Shown here in pieces: positions 8,763-16,880 of a DNA stretch of 64,000 bases. The position numbers and the translations under genes are program-made. Within the stretch, counting starts at the first letter, position 1, and each line of letters opens with the position of its first letter. The stretch is from Enhygromyxa salina. Lineage in GTDB: Bacteria > Myxococcota_A > Polyangia > Nannocystales > Nannocystaceae. The notes beneath the pieces were generated by a model. It saw only the letters and a list, made by a program, of their open reading frames with translations, did not search any database and was not told the origin of the DNA. The stretch lies in the NCBI RefSeq assembly GCF_000737335.2, contig NZ_JMCC02000001.1, positions 124,001-188,000 of the forward strand, given 5' to 3'.

Positions 8763-10007
8763 GTGACCGGCCGTCAGCCACTCGCCGCCCGGGTTGCGAT
8801 CTTATCGGTCTTCTACATGGTCCAGGGCCTGCCGTTTGGGTTTCAGGCCAAGGCGCTGCCGGTCTACCTGACGACGCACGGCCTGTCGCTGACCAACATC
8901 GGCTTCGCGGGCGCGGTCTCGGCTCCGTGGCTGCTCAAGCCGTTGTGGGCACCGATCGTCGACCGCTACGGCAGCGCTCGGTTCGGGCGGCGGCGCAGCT
9001 GGATCGTGCCGTTGCAAGCCGCGCTGGCCAGCACCTGCTTGGGGCTCGCGTTTGTCCCGGCCGAGGCGCTGGGCTTGTTCCTTGGCATGATCGCGCTAAC
9101 AAATTTGTTCGCGGCGACAATGGACATCGCGGTCGATGGCCTCGCGGTCGACATGCTCGAGGCCGAAGAGCTGGGCTGGGGCAACATCGCGCAGGTCGTT
9201 GGCTACAAGATCGGCATGCAGATCGGCGGCGGGATCTTGCTGTGGGCCAGCCAGTGGATTGGCTGGCGCGGTCTGTTTCAGGCCATGACCGCGGTGATCG
9301 TCGTGGCGTTGGTCGTCACCTTGATCTGGCGCGAGCCCCCGCGCAAGGTGGCCTCGGACGAGGCCGAGGCCCAGCTGCGCACCAGCATCCGGGCGATGCT
9401 GAAGACCCTGGGCAAGGCGCTGGCGAGCCGCGGCGGCGTCGCGTTGTTGGTCGTGATCGCCACCTACAAGATCGGCGAGTCGATCAGCGACGCAATGTTT
9501 GAGCCCTTCTTGGTCCGCTACGCCGACTGGGGCGAGTCACGCGTGGGCCTGGTGCTCGGGATCTACTGCATGTTCTTCTCGCTCGCGGGGTCGTTCGTGG
9601 GCGGTTGGTTGGCCACGCGGATCCGCATCTTGCGGGCGGTGGTGGGGTTTGCGATCGCGCGCAGCTTGGCGATCGGCGGCGTCGTGTGGCTCTCGACCTT
9701 GGCCCCGGGCGAGATCGGCGACGCCCAAGTGGTGCTGGTCAAGGGCCTCGAGGAGCTCGCGGGCGGGGCCCTGACCACGGCAATGTTCGCGTTCATGATG
9801 AGCCGCGTCGACAAGCGGATCGGCGCGACTCACTACACGTTGCTCGCGGGCGTCGAGGTGTTTGGCAAGGCCCCGGGTGGCCTGCTCTCGGGGGTGATCG
9901 CCGACGCCGTTGGTTTCACGGCAACCTTTGCGAGCGGGCTTGGACTCTCGGTGGTGTGCCTGCCGCTGCTCGCGTTGGTCCGCAGGCGCCCGTACGCGGG
10001 CGACTGA
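8763..10007 (+). CDS. Major facilitator superfamily transporter, AmpG/acetyl-CoA-transporter-like
   Basis: 414 residues, GTG start, about twelve transmembrane helices. The N-terminus (YMVQGLPFGFQAKALPVYL) and the loop 'APIVDRYGSARFGRRRSWI' are typical of the AmpG/Acatn branch, which imports anhydro-muropeptides or acetyl-CoA-like solutes. Substrate here is not proven. There is no adjacent muropeptide-recycling gene, although an Mpl ligase, the matching recycling enzyme, lies about 25 kb away at 35479. Confidence 0.8.
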   Translation: MTGRQPLAARVAILSVFYMVQGLPFGFQAKALPVYLTTHGLSLTNIGFAGAVSAPWLLKPLWAPIVDRYGSARFGRRRSWIVPLQAALASTCLGLAFVPAEALGLFLGMIALTNLFAATMDIAVDGLAVDMLEAEELGWGNIAQVVGYKIGMQIGGGILLWASQWIGWRGLFQAMTAVIVVALVVTLIWREPPRKVASDEAEAQLRTSIRAMLKTLGKALASRGGVALLVVIATYKIGESISDAMFEPFLVRYADWGESRVGLVLGIYCMFFSLAGSFVGGWLATRIRILRAVVGFAIARSLAIGGVVWLSTLAPGEIGDAQVVLVKGLEELAGGALTTAMFAFMMSRVDKRIGATHYTLLAGVEVFGKAPGGLLSGVIADAVGFTATFASGLGLSVVCLPLLALVRRRPYAGD

Positions 10008-10034
10008 GCCGAAGAACTTCCCCGCCGCGCTGCT

Positions 10035-10304
10035 CTACACTGGCGGCATCGCAGCTTGCTCGGCCGCGAGCTCTTTGCGCAGGCGCAGCTGGTAGAGCGC
10101 GCGGTCTTCGGGATCCATGTCCTCGAGCTCGGTGCTGGTCTCGATCCGCAGCGAGTCCCCCGCGCCGCTCTTCTCGTGCACTTCCGTGATCCACGTGCGC
10201 CCGGTGTAGGGGTTGTGGTGCAGGGTGCGGACGATGGCAGTGCGCCCGTTGTCGCGTCGGTAGACCTCGAAGCTCTTCACCGACCTGTCCTCTGCCTCGT
10301 GCAT
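10035..10304 (-). CDS. Small conserved-looking hypothetical protein
   Basis: 89 residues from ATG 10304: charged, soluble, with a beta-rich first half (SFEVYRRDNGRTAIVRTL) and an acidic/helical tail. The open frame extends upstream to 10508 but that part is Arg/Ser/Pro-rich with no coding look, so I use the internal ATG. Convergent with the transporter gene. Function unknown. Confidence 0.5.
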   Translation of the reverse strand: MHEAEDRSVKSFEVYRRDNGRTAIVRTLHHNPYTGRTWITEVHEKSGAGDSLRIETSTELEDMDPEDRALYQLRLRKELAAEQAAMPPV

Positions 10305-10583
10305 GCGGGCGGACCCTAAGGGGTTGAACGCCAGGGCGCAACTGGCCTTGCGACCGGTTCGGAGGTTGGGGCGCGTGAGCGCGAAGGTAGCGTCACACTT
10401 GCGCGACGAAGAGTGGTCGCTCGAGTTGCGCAGATTGTTCGCAAGCGGTCCGAAACCTGCTCGCATCGGACGGGGTCCAAGTCTGAGCAAAGCACGGGCC
10501 TCTGCCACGCAGCGTTATCAAGCAAGTCGCGTGATCGAGGAATTCATACCTCTTGCTGGGCCGGCTCGACCCGCGCAACCCCG
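10305..10583. other. Intergenic, nothing recognised
   Basis: About 280 bp between the small hypothetical gene and the VWA lipoprotein, both on the minus strand. No convincing gene, repeat or RNA signature seen on either strand. Confidence 0.4.
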
Positions 10584-11636
10584 TCAACCTTCCGTGAAGT
10601 TGTTGCAGGCGTCGTGGATGACCTCGAGCGCGTTTGAAAAGAACGCCGAGTAGTCGTCGGCGCACACGTCACCCATCTGGCCGTAGCTGAACTTGTTGAC
10701 CAGCTGCGAGATGCGATAGGTGATCTGTGCGCCCTCGAAGGGGACCGCGTTGTTGCACGCGTTGGGCGGCGGGAGCCCGCCGAGCGCGAGCATGACGATG
10801 TTGGACTCGATGCCCTTGCGCGCGACCAGCTGCGCGAACCAGTCGGACGGGCCGCCGGGCGAGCCCTGGTCGAACATCGCGCCGTCGTCTTCATCGGTGA
10901 TCACGATCAGGACCAACAGCGCGTCGTCGCGGATGAAGCCCTCGTTGCAGCCACCCGGCGCGCCAAGCTCGGGGCCGATCGCACGCAGGGCGGCCTCGAG
11001 CTGGTGCTCGTCGGTGTCCCCGTTGCCGCCGATGTTGGCGGCGCAGGTGAACGCGGGCGCGAGCTCGTCGGCGAGCGAGATGAACCGGCCCGCCGTCCAC
11101 GGCCCGCACGAACCACCGGCGCTGCTGGTGACCAGCGCGCCGAGCTCCTGACAGGGCGGATCGTTGAGCGCGTAGGCGTCCGTTGTGACCACGCCGATGT
11201 GATAGTCGTTGGCTTCGTCGAGGTTGGCCTGGATGCCGGCGATGAAGCCGTCGAAGCTGGCGATCAAGTTGGCCTGCTCGGCGCTCATGCTGTTCGAGTT
11301 GTCAATCACGAACAACAGGTCGACGACGGTGCAGGGGGTGTCCGGCTTGTCGCTGGGGGTGTCGAGCTTGGGTGGGCCGCCGTCGTCCGTGGACTCGTCC
11401 GACTCGTCTGACGAGCCGGCGTCTTCGTGGGGCGGTGAATCGTTGCCGCTGTCGGTGTCCTCCCACCAAGGATCTTGGGGCGGCGGCTGCCAGTCGTCGT
11501 CGTTGTTGCCTTCGCCGTAGTTGATCTGTTGGCAGCCCGCGCTGACCACCCCCAGCGCCGCGACCACGCTCAGCAGGCCGGCGAGCTGCGCGAGGCGTCG
11601 AACGCGGTGAGCGACTACAGGCACCACGTTCAACAT
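10584..11636 (-). CDS. von Willebrand factor A-domain lipoprotein
   Basis: 350 residues from ATG 11636 (a GTG at 11660 would add eight). The signal peptide ends in the lipobox VVSAGC. An acidic, low-complexity linker of about 65 residues follows, then a VWA domain opening with LLFVIDNSNSMS, the DxSxS metal-ion-dependent adhesion site. The later VLIVITDEDDG supplies the distal acidic residues. Several Cys (PPCQEL, GGSCGPW, TCAAN, GGCNEG, NACNN, DVCADD, DACNN) suggest disulfides in an exported domain. Likely a surface or periplasmic metal-dependent binding lipoprotein; the ligand is unknown. Divergent from the reductase operon, with 81 bp between starts. Confidence 0.85.
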   Translation of the reverse strand: MLNVVPVVAHRVRRLAQLAGLLSVVAALGVVSAGCQQINYGEGNNDDDWQPPPQDPWWEDTDSGNDSPPHEDAGSSDESDESTDDGGPPKLDTPSDKPDTPCTVVDLLFVIDNSNSMSAEQANLIASFDGFIAGIQANLDEANDYHIGVVTTDAYALNDPPCQELGALVTSSAGGSCGPWTAGRFISLADELAPAFTCAANIGGNGDTDEHQLEAALRAIGPELGAPGGCNEGFIRDDALLVLIVITDEDDGAMFDQGSPGGPSDWFAQLVARKGIESNIVMLALGGLPPPNACNNAVPFEGAQITYRISQLVNKFSYGQMGDVCADDYSAFFSNALEVIHDACNNFTEG

Positions 11637-11717
11637 AGACGGGTCCCAGAGCTTACGCACGCCTTATCGCGGGTACCTGGGTTGCGAAGCTCGAAGCCGG
11701 GCGCGAACCTAGGCCCG

Positions 11718-12221
11718 ATGGCTGAGGCGCTCCTGTCCCTGCGCATAAACGGTGAGTCGGTGCACGCCGCCGCTCCCGCCCACTGGACCTTGCTCGAGGT
11801 GCTCCGCTACCGGCTGGATCTGATCGGTAGCAAACAGGGCTGCGACAAGGGTGACTGCGGGGCGTGTACGGTCCAGGTTGACGGAGAGCCTGTGCTGGCG
11901 TGCCTGACCCTGGCCTGCGCGGCGGCTGGCCGCGAGGTTCGGACCGTCGAAGGGCTGGGCTGGGCGCCCGAGGCCCGCGACGGCTGCCATCCGCTGCAGG
12001 ACGCGTTTGATCGGTGGGACGCGGCCCAGTGCGGGTTCTGTACGCCGGGGATCTTGATGAGCGCCGAGGCGCTGCTGCGCAAGGCCGGGCGCGTCGTGAC
12101 CCGCGAGGAGGTCCGCGAGGCCCTGGCCGGCAATCTGTGCCGCTGCACCGGATACACGAAGATCATCGACGCGGTCGTGGACGCGAGCGCGATGCTGGTG
12201 GGTCCGCGCGAGCAGGCCTGA
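11718..12221 (+). CDS. hcrC: 4-hydroxybenzoyl-CoA reductase-like gamma subunit (two [2Fe-2S])
   Basis: 167 residues from ATG 11718. The plant-type [2Fe-2S] motif uses C42, C47, C50 and C62, and the second alpha-helical [2Fe-2S] motif is C105-GFC108 with C141-RC143. This is the full cofactor set for the small subunit of xanthine-oxidase-family enzymes. It passes electrons between the FAD subunit and molybdenum. First gene of a three-gene operon (C-A-B order); 19 bp separate it from the catalytic subunit. Name given because the beta subunit carries the extra cluster typical of 4-hydroxybenzoyl-CoA reductase. Confidence 0.8.
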   Translation: MAEALLSLRINGESVHAAAPAHWTLLEVLRYRLDLIGSKQGCDKGDCGACTVQVDGEPVLACLTLACAAAGREVRTVEGLGWAPEARDGCHPLQDAFDRWDAAQCGFCTPGILMSAEALLRKAGRVVTREEVREALAGNLCRCTGYTKIIDAVVDASAMLVGPREQA

Positions 12222-12226
12222 ACCGC

Positions 12227-12232
12227 AAGGAG
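12227..12232 (+). promoter_or_regulatory. Strong ribosome binding site (AAGGAG)
   Basis: AAGGAG eight bases ahead of the ATG at 12241 fixes the start of the catalytic subunit. Confidence 0.7.
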
Positions 12233-12240
12233 CGAACGAC

Positions 12241-14706
12241 ATGCCAGAGCAAGACAGCACTGACGAAGACGTCGCGCGAGACGAAGTTGGCGAGCAAGCC
12301 GAAGTTGGCGAGCAAGCCGAAGCACCGGAGCCGGAGCTGGTCCGGTGGCAGCTCGGCAAGTCGCACCGCAAAGTGGACGCGATGGAGCGGATGCGCGGGA
12401 TCACCCGCTACACCGACGACATCAAGCTGCCGGGGCTCTTGCACTGCAAGATCCTCCGCAGCCCGCACCCCCACGCGAACATCCTGAGCGTCGATGTCAG
12501 CCGCGCGCTGGCGATGCCGGGCGTTCACGCGGTCCTGACCGGCGCCGATCTGCCGGTGCCCTACGGCGTGATCCCCTGGACGCCCGACGAGACCGCGCTC
12601 GCCTGCGGGAAGGTCTGCTACGTCGGCGATGGCGTCGCGGCCGTGGCTGCGATCGACGAAGACACGGCGATCGCCGCGTGCGAGGCGATCGAGGTCGAGT
12701 ACGAGCCGCTCCCGGCCTACTACGATCCCGAAGAGGCGCTCGCGGGCGCGCACAAGATCAACCCCTACGCCAAGCGCGGCAACCTCTCCAAGGACGTGGT
12801 GCTCGAGTTTGGCGACGTCGAGGCCAGCCTCGACGGCGCCGACATCGTCGTCGAGGGCGAGTACTACTTCGAGGGCACGACCCACGGTGCGATCGAGCCG
12901 CACTGCGCGGTCGCCCACGTCGAGCCCAACGGCCTGCTCACGGTGTGGTCGGCCACCCAGGTCTCGCACTACCTGCACCGCGAGCTCGCCAAGGTGCTCG
13001 GGCGTCCGGCCCACACCATTCGCGTGATCCAGCCCCCGCTTGGCGGCGCGTTTGGTGGCAAGTCCGAGCCCTTCGATCTCGAGTTTTGCGTCGCGTTGCT
13101 GGCGATCCGGACCGGGCGTCCGGTCAAGTGCCTCTACACCCGCGAAGAGGTGTTCTACAGCCACCGCGGCCGCCACCCCATGCGGATGCGCTACAAGACC
13201 GGGTTTCGCCAGGACGGCACGATCACCGGGGTCTCGGCGCGGACCTTCATCGACGGCGGCGCGTACTCGAGCTTTGGGCTCGTCACGACCTACTACTCGG
13301 GGCAGCTGCTGTGTGCTCCGTATGCGTTCCCGGCCTACCGCTTTCACTCGACCCGGGCGTACACGAACAAGCCGGCGTGCGGGCCCAAGCGCGGCCATGG
13401 CTCGGTCCAGCCCCGGTTTGCGATCGAGGTTCAGCTCGACAAGGCCGCCGTCGAGCTTGGCTTGGATCCAATCGAGCTGCGCCGTCGCAACGACATCGGG
13501 CCCGAAGGGGTCACCGTCAACGAGTTCAAGATCGGCAGCAACGGGTTCCTCGAGTGCCTCAGTCGGGTCGAGGCCGCCTCGGACTGGGGCCGACGGGCAA
13601 CGCTGCCCTATGGGCGTGGGCTCGGGATCGCCGGCAGCACGTACATCTCGGGCACCAACTACCCGATCTACCCCAACGAGATGCCGCAGGCCGCGGTCCA
13701 GGTCTGCCTGGATCGCAGCGGTCGCGCGCGGGTGTTCTCTGGGGCCAACGACATCGGCCAGGGCAGCAACACGATGCTCGCGGTGATCGTCGCGCAGGAG
13801 CTCGGGCTCGAGCTCGACGACGTTCGGGTGCTCTCGGCCGACAGTGATCTGTGTCCGGTCGATCTTGGCGCCTACAGCTCGCGGATCACCTTGATGGTCG
13901 GTGGCGCGTGCTTGGACGCCGCCCAAAAGCTGCGCCGCAAGGTTCGGGCTGCCGTCGCCAAGCGCTGGGAGCTGCCAGCGCGGCGCGTCACGCTGATCGA
14001 TCGCAAGGCGATGGACCTCGAGGACCCCTCGCGCAGCGTGTCGATCGTAGAAGCCTTCCAGTGGGCCGAGGCCGACCACGGCCTGCTCGGCGAGGTTGGC
14101 AACTACAACACGCCCAAGGACCGGCACGGCAGCTACCGCGGCGGCACGATCGGGGCCTCGCCTGCGTACAGCTTCACGGCCCACGTCGCCGAGGTCGAGG
14201 TCGACCCCGACACCGGGGTCGTCGAGGTCAAGCACATCTGGGTCGCGCACGACTGCGGGACCGCGCTGTCGCAGCGCATTGTCGAGGGCCAGATGGAAGG
14301 CTCGGCCTACATGGGCTTCGGCGAGGCGCTGATGGAGCGCCACGACGTCGACCCCGGTCACAACGGTGTCCACATTGGGCCAAGCTTGCTCGACTATCGC
14401 ATGCCAACGTTTCTCGATACACCGGAGCTGCACGCCTTGATCGTCGAGGCACCCGACGCCCAGGGCCCGTACGGGGCCAAGGAAGCCGGCGAGGGGCCGC
14501 TGCACCCAAGCATCCCCGCGATCGCCAACGCGATCTACGACGCCGTTGGCATCCGCCTGGACTCGCTGCCGTTCGCGCCGCCGCGGGTGTTGACGGCGAT
14601 TGAGGATCGCCTGGTGCTCGAGCACGCGGGCGAGCTGCCCACGTTCAAGGTTGGCCGCGGTCGGCCCGAGCTCGCCAGCAAGCGCGCGGCGGGGGAGGTG
14701 GCCTGA
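12241..14706 (+). CDS. hcrA: 4-hydroxybenzoyl-CoA reductase-like alpha subunit (molybdopterin)
   Basis: 821 residues. The first 40 form an acidic extension with an exact internal repeat (EVGEQAEVGEQAE). Then comes the aldehyde oxidase/xanthine dehydrogenase a/b hammerhead (ITRYTDDIKLPG) and the Mo-cofactor binding domain with GGAFGGKSEP at about residue 268. The catalytic glutamate lies in GAKEAGEG (E748). The family removes or adds oxygen on aromatic rings; in Thauera the close relative reductively dehydroxylates 4-hydroxybenzoyl-CoA to benzoyl-CoA. Its stop overlaps the next start as TGATG. Alternative reading: another xanthine-dehydrogenase-family hydroxylase. Confidence 0.8.
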   Translation: MPEQDSTDEDVARDEVGEQAEVGEQAEAPEPELVRWQLGKSHRKVDAMERMRGITRYTDDIKLPGLLHCKILRSPHPHANILSVDVSRALAMPGVHAVLTGADLPVPYGVIPWTPDETALACGKVCYVGDGVAAVAAIDEDTAIAACEAIEVEYEPLPAYYDPEEALAGAHKINPYAKRGNLSKDVVLEFGDVEASLDGADIVVEGEYYFEGTTHGAIEPHCAVAHVEPNGLLTVWSATQVSHYLHRELAKVLGRPAHTIRVIQPPLGGAFGGKSEPFDLEFCVALLAIRTGRPVKCLYTREEVFYSHRGRHPMRMRYKTGFRQDGTITGVSARTFIDGGAYSSFGLVTTYYSGQLLCAPYAFPAYRFHSTRAYTNKPACGPKRGHGSVQPRFAIEVQLDKAAVELGLDPIELRRRNDIGPEGVTVNEFKIGSNGFLECLSRVEAASDWGRRATLPYGRGLGIAGSTYISGTNYPIYPNEMPQAAVQVCLDRSGRARVFSGANDIGQGSNTMLAVIVAQELGLELDDVRVLSADSDLCPVDLGAYSSRITLMVGGACLDAAQKLRRKVRAAVAKRWELPARRVTLIDRKAMDLEDPSRSVSIVEAFQWAEADHGLLGEVGNYNTPKDRHGSYRGGTIGASPAYSFTAHVAEVEVDPDTGVVEVKHIWVAHDCGTALSQRIVEGQMEGSAYMGFGEALMERHDVDPGHNGVHIGPSLLDYRMPTFLDTPELHALIVEAPDAQGPYGAKEAGEGPLHPSIPAIANAIYDAVGIRLDSLPFAPPRVLTAIEDRLVLEHAGELPTFKVGRGRPELASKRAAGEVA

Positions 14707-15716
14707 TGCTGCGGCTTCCACAGTTTGGGGTCGCGCTGCCCGCCAACGTAGACGCTGTCGTCGCGCTGCTGCGGGACAACCCGGGGGCGCGGATCGTCGC
14801 GGGCGGGACCGACATCCTGCCCAACCTCAAGCACCGGCTCGACGAGCCGGGCATGCTGATCAGCCTTGCCCAGGTCGCCGAGCTGCGCAGCATTGCGAAG
14901 GTCGAGCACGACGGCCAGGCGTGGGTGGAGATCGGGGCCGGCAACACGCTCACGCAAGTCAGCGAGGATCCGCAGGTCCGCGCGCTGTTCCCCAGCCTCG
15001 CAACCGCGGCCGGCCTGGTTGCGAGCCCGCTGATCCGCAACATGGGCACGCTGGGCGGCAACGTGAACCTGGATACCCGCTGTCGCTACGTCAACCAGAC
15101 CAAGTTCTGGCGGCAGGCGCTGGGTGGCGGCTGCCTCAAGTCCGAGGGCAAGGTCTGCTGGGTGGTGCCGACCGGGCGCAACTGCGTGGCCGCGATGAGC
15201 AGCGACTGCGTGCCGGTGTTGATCAGCCTCGACGCGCAGATCGTCCTGGCCGGTCCGCAGGGCCAGCGCGTGGTCCCGGCCGCGAGCTACTTCAAGGCCG
15301 ACGGCCTGCGCCACACCGTGCGCGAGGACGCCGAGCTGACCACCTCGCTGCGGGTGCCCGTACCCACCACGCCAACGCGCAGCGCCTACGCCAAGTGGAC
15401 GGTCCGCAAGAGCATCGACTTTCCGCTGGTCTCGGTCGCGCTGCGCTTTGATCTGGAGGCGGACAGCGTGGACGCGCCAGTGACCAAGCTGGTGGTGGTC
15501 GCGGGGGTGCTTGGGGCCAAGCCGCGGATCGTCAGCAAGCTCGACGATGCAATCGGGAAGCCGCTGTCGGATCCGGCGCTGTCGCGGATCGTGTGTGCGG
15601 CCGTCGCCAAGCAGTGCAAGCCGCTGGAGAATGTGCCCTATGAGGCGCCGTATCGGCGGCGGATGTTCGAGGTGTTCACGCGCCGGGCGATCGCGGAGCT
15701 GGTCGCCGCGGGGTAG
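14706..15716 (+). CDS. hcrB: 4-hydroxybenzoyl-CoA reductase-like beta subunit (FAD, [4Fe-4S])
   Basis: 336 residues. FAD-binding motifs VAGGTDILPN (31-40) and TLGGN (115-119). Directly after the second lies an insert with C126, C143, C151 and C160; spacing 17/8/9 is nearly the 16/8/9 of the four ligands (C122, C138, C146, C155 as I recall) that hold the extra [4Fe-4S] cluster in Thauera HcrB. Ordinary xanthine dehydrogenase FAD subunits lack this insert. It supports a low-potential enzyme running in the reductive direction. Start codon overlaps the hcrA stop, so translation is coupled. Confidence 0.82.
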   Translation: MLRLPQFGVALPANVDAVVALLRDNPGARIVAGGTDILPNLKHRLDEPGMLISLAQVAELRSIAKVEHDGQAWVEIGAGNTLTQVSEDPQVRALFPSLATAAGLVASPLIRNMGTLGGNVNLDTRCRYVNQTKFWRQALGGGCLKSEGKVCWVVPTGRNCVAAMSSDCVPVLISLDAQIVLAGPQGQRVVPAASYFKADGLRHTVREDAELTTSLRVPVPTTPTRSAYAKWTVRKSIDFPLVSVALRFDLEADSVDAPVTKLVVVAGVLGAKPRIVSKLDDAIGKPLSDPALSRIVCAAVAKQCKPLENVPYEAPYRRRMFEVFTRRAIAELVAAG

Positions 15717-15776
15717 CGGGGGGGCTCGAGCGCTGACCGCGGCAGACAACGCGGGGGGTCGCGCATCGTCGTGTGT

Positions 15777-16880
15777 CTAATCGTTCGTTCCTCGCGTTCG
15801 CCGGGGCGGATCTTGGCTCGTAGTCTGCTCGGTCGCGGCCCGTTCCTCAGCCAATACCCGCTCGGTCAGCGCTGCCATCTTTCGACGCGCGACTCGCAGC
15901 CTGCTGTTGAGCGTGTTCACGTTGACGTGAAGCGCCTCCGCGGCCTCGTTGACGGTGACTCCTTCGATTTCGTCGAGGATATAGATCTCGCGTTGTTCGT
16001 GCTCCAACTCGTCCAACATGCTCAACAGCAGGGCGCGGGCATCATACCTCGAACGTGGTTCGTGGACGTTCGAATCCTGGGCGTTGTCGAGTGCGTGGGC
16101 CTTGCGTTGGCGACGTATGAGCTGCCGATGGTGTGATTTCGCGCAGCGCGACGCGATTCCAAATAGCCAAGCCTTTACCGATATATTGAGCTCTTTGCGG
16201 TCAGCGAGTCGACGAGCCGCCATCACGAAGACATCTTGGGCGACGTCGTCCAAGTCAGACTCGCGCACTCCGAGATGGACGAGGCACCGCCAAACAAAGC
16301 TAAAATGTTCACGATAGATGCCCGCTAATTCATCATCGGCGTCTTCGTCGCTGTCATCCGCTCGGGTCTGCTCGAATTCGGCGATTGTGAGCATCACCCG
16401 ACAAAAATCCCAGGCGACGTCCGTCAAGCTCGCATACGCGGATTTTGCCACCCAGAAGACCACCCGAACATCGAGCAGCGTCGGCATCTCGTCGCGGCGT
16501 TGATTGAGATTTGCGACCGCCGACGTACGACGCGTGCGGCCGGTGATATCTGTGACCAGTCGATCCAGACCGACGACAAACAGCACGTCGGCCGCGGCGC
16601 TGGTGTCGACCATTCGTTGAACCAGATCTTGGCGGTCGTCGGCGCGCTGAAGCTCCATGGTCGAGACACGCAGGCCCGCCGCCCGCGCCCGCTCCGCCAA
16701 GCTCTCGCGCATATCGTTGGCCAGCACAGGATCGGCGTGAGTCGCCATCGCCATTCCGAAGCGTGGGCCCGGTCGAGTCAAGAACCGGAAGAGCCGTTCA
16801 ATCTCGGCGTCATCATGCGCGGCCACCGAAGCGGGAGCGTCCCGCTTCGGCCCCTCGTACTTCACCGCAACGTCGGTCAT
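15777..16880 (-). CDS. STAND-associated module fused to an ECF sigma factor
   Basis: 367 residues from ATG 16880. Residues about 25-172 resemble the companion module seen in many STAND ATPase proteins: a beta/alpha start (FGMAMATHADP), DVLFVVGLDRLV, then NLNQRRDEMP and VRVVFWVAKSAYASLTD, corresponding to the common 'LN..Rd.l....plv.Wlp' and 'FeF' pattern. A short acidic linker (DDSDEDADDE) leads to sigma region 2 (about 185-255, 'DDVAQDVFVMAARRL') and sigma region 4 (about 286-340, 'TVNEAAEALHVNVNTLNSR'). The ATG overlaps the stop of the ATPase gene as ATGA. I infer that the ATPase controls the sigma factor through the N-terminal module. No anti-sigma gene is adjacent. Confidence 0.8.
   Translation of the reverse strand: MTDVAVKYEGPKRDAPASVAAHDDAEIERLFRFLTRPGPRFGMAMATHADPVLANDMRESLAERARAAGLRVSTMELQRADDRQDLVQRMVDTSAAADVLFVVGLDRLVTDITGRTRRTSAVANLNQRRDEMPTLLDVRVVFWVAKSAYASLTDVAWDFCRVMLTIAEFEQTRADDSDEDADDELAGIYREHFSFVWRCLVHLGVRESDLDDVAQDVFVMAARRLADRKELNISVKAWLFGIASRCAKSHHRQLIRRQRKAHALDNAQDSNVHEPRSRYDARALLLSMLDELEHEQREIYILDEIEGVTVNEAAEALHVNVNTLNSRLRVARRKMAALTERVLAEERAATEQTTSQDPPRRTRGTND

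Noticed and set aside
12163..14721. Minus-strand open frame of about 850 codons
   Set aside because: Shadow of the hcrA gene in the high-GC third-position-rich strand; no motifs.
16045..16085. tRNA T-arm-like GTTCGAATCC
   Set aside because: Lies inside the sigma-fusion gene and no cloverleaf can be drawn around it.
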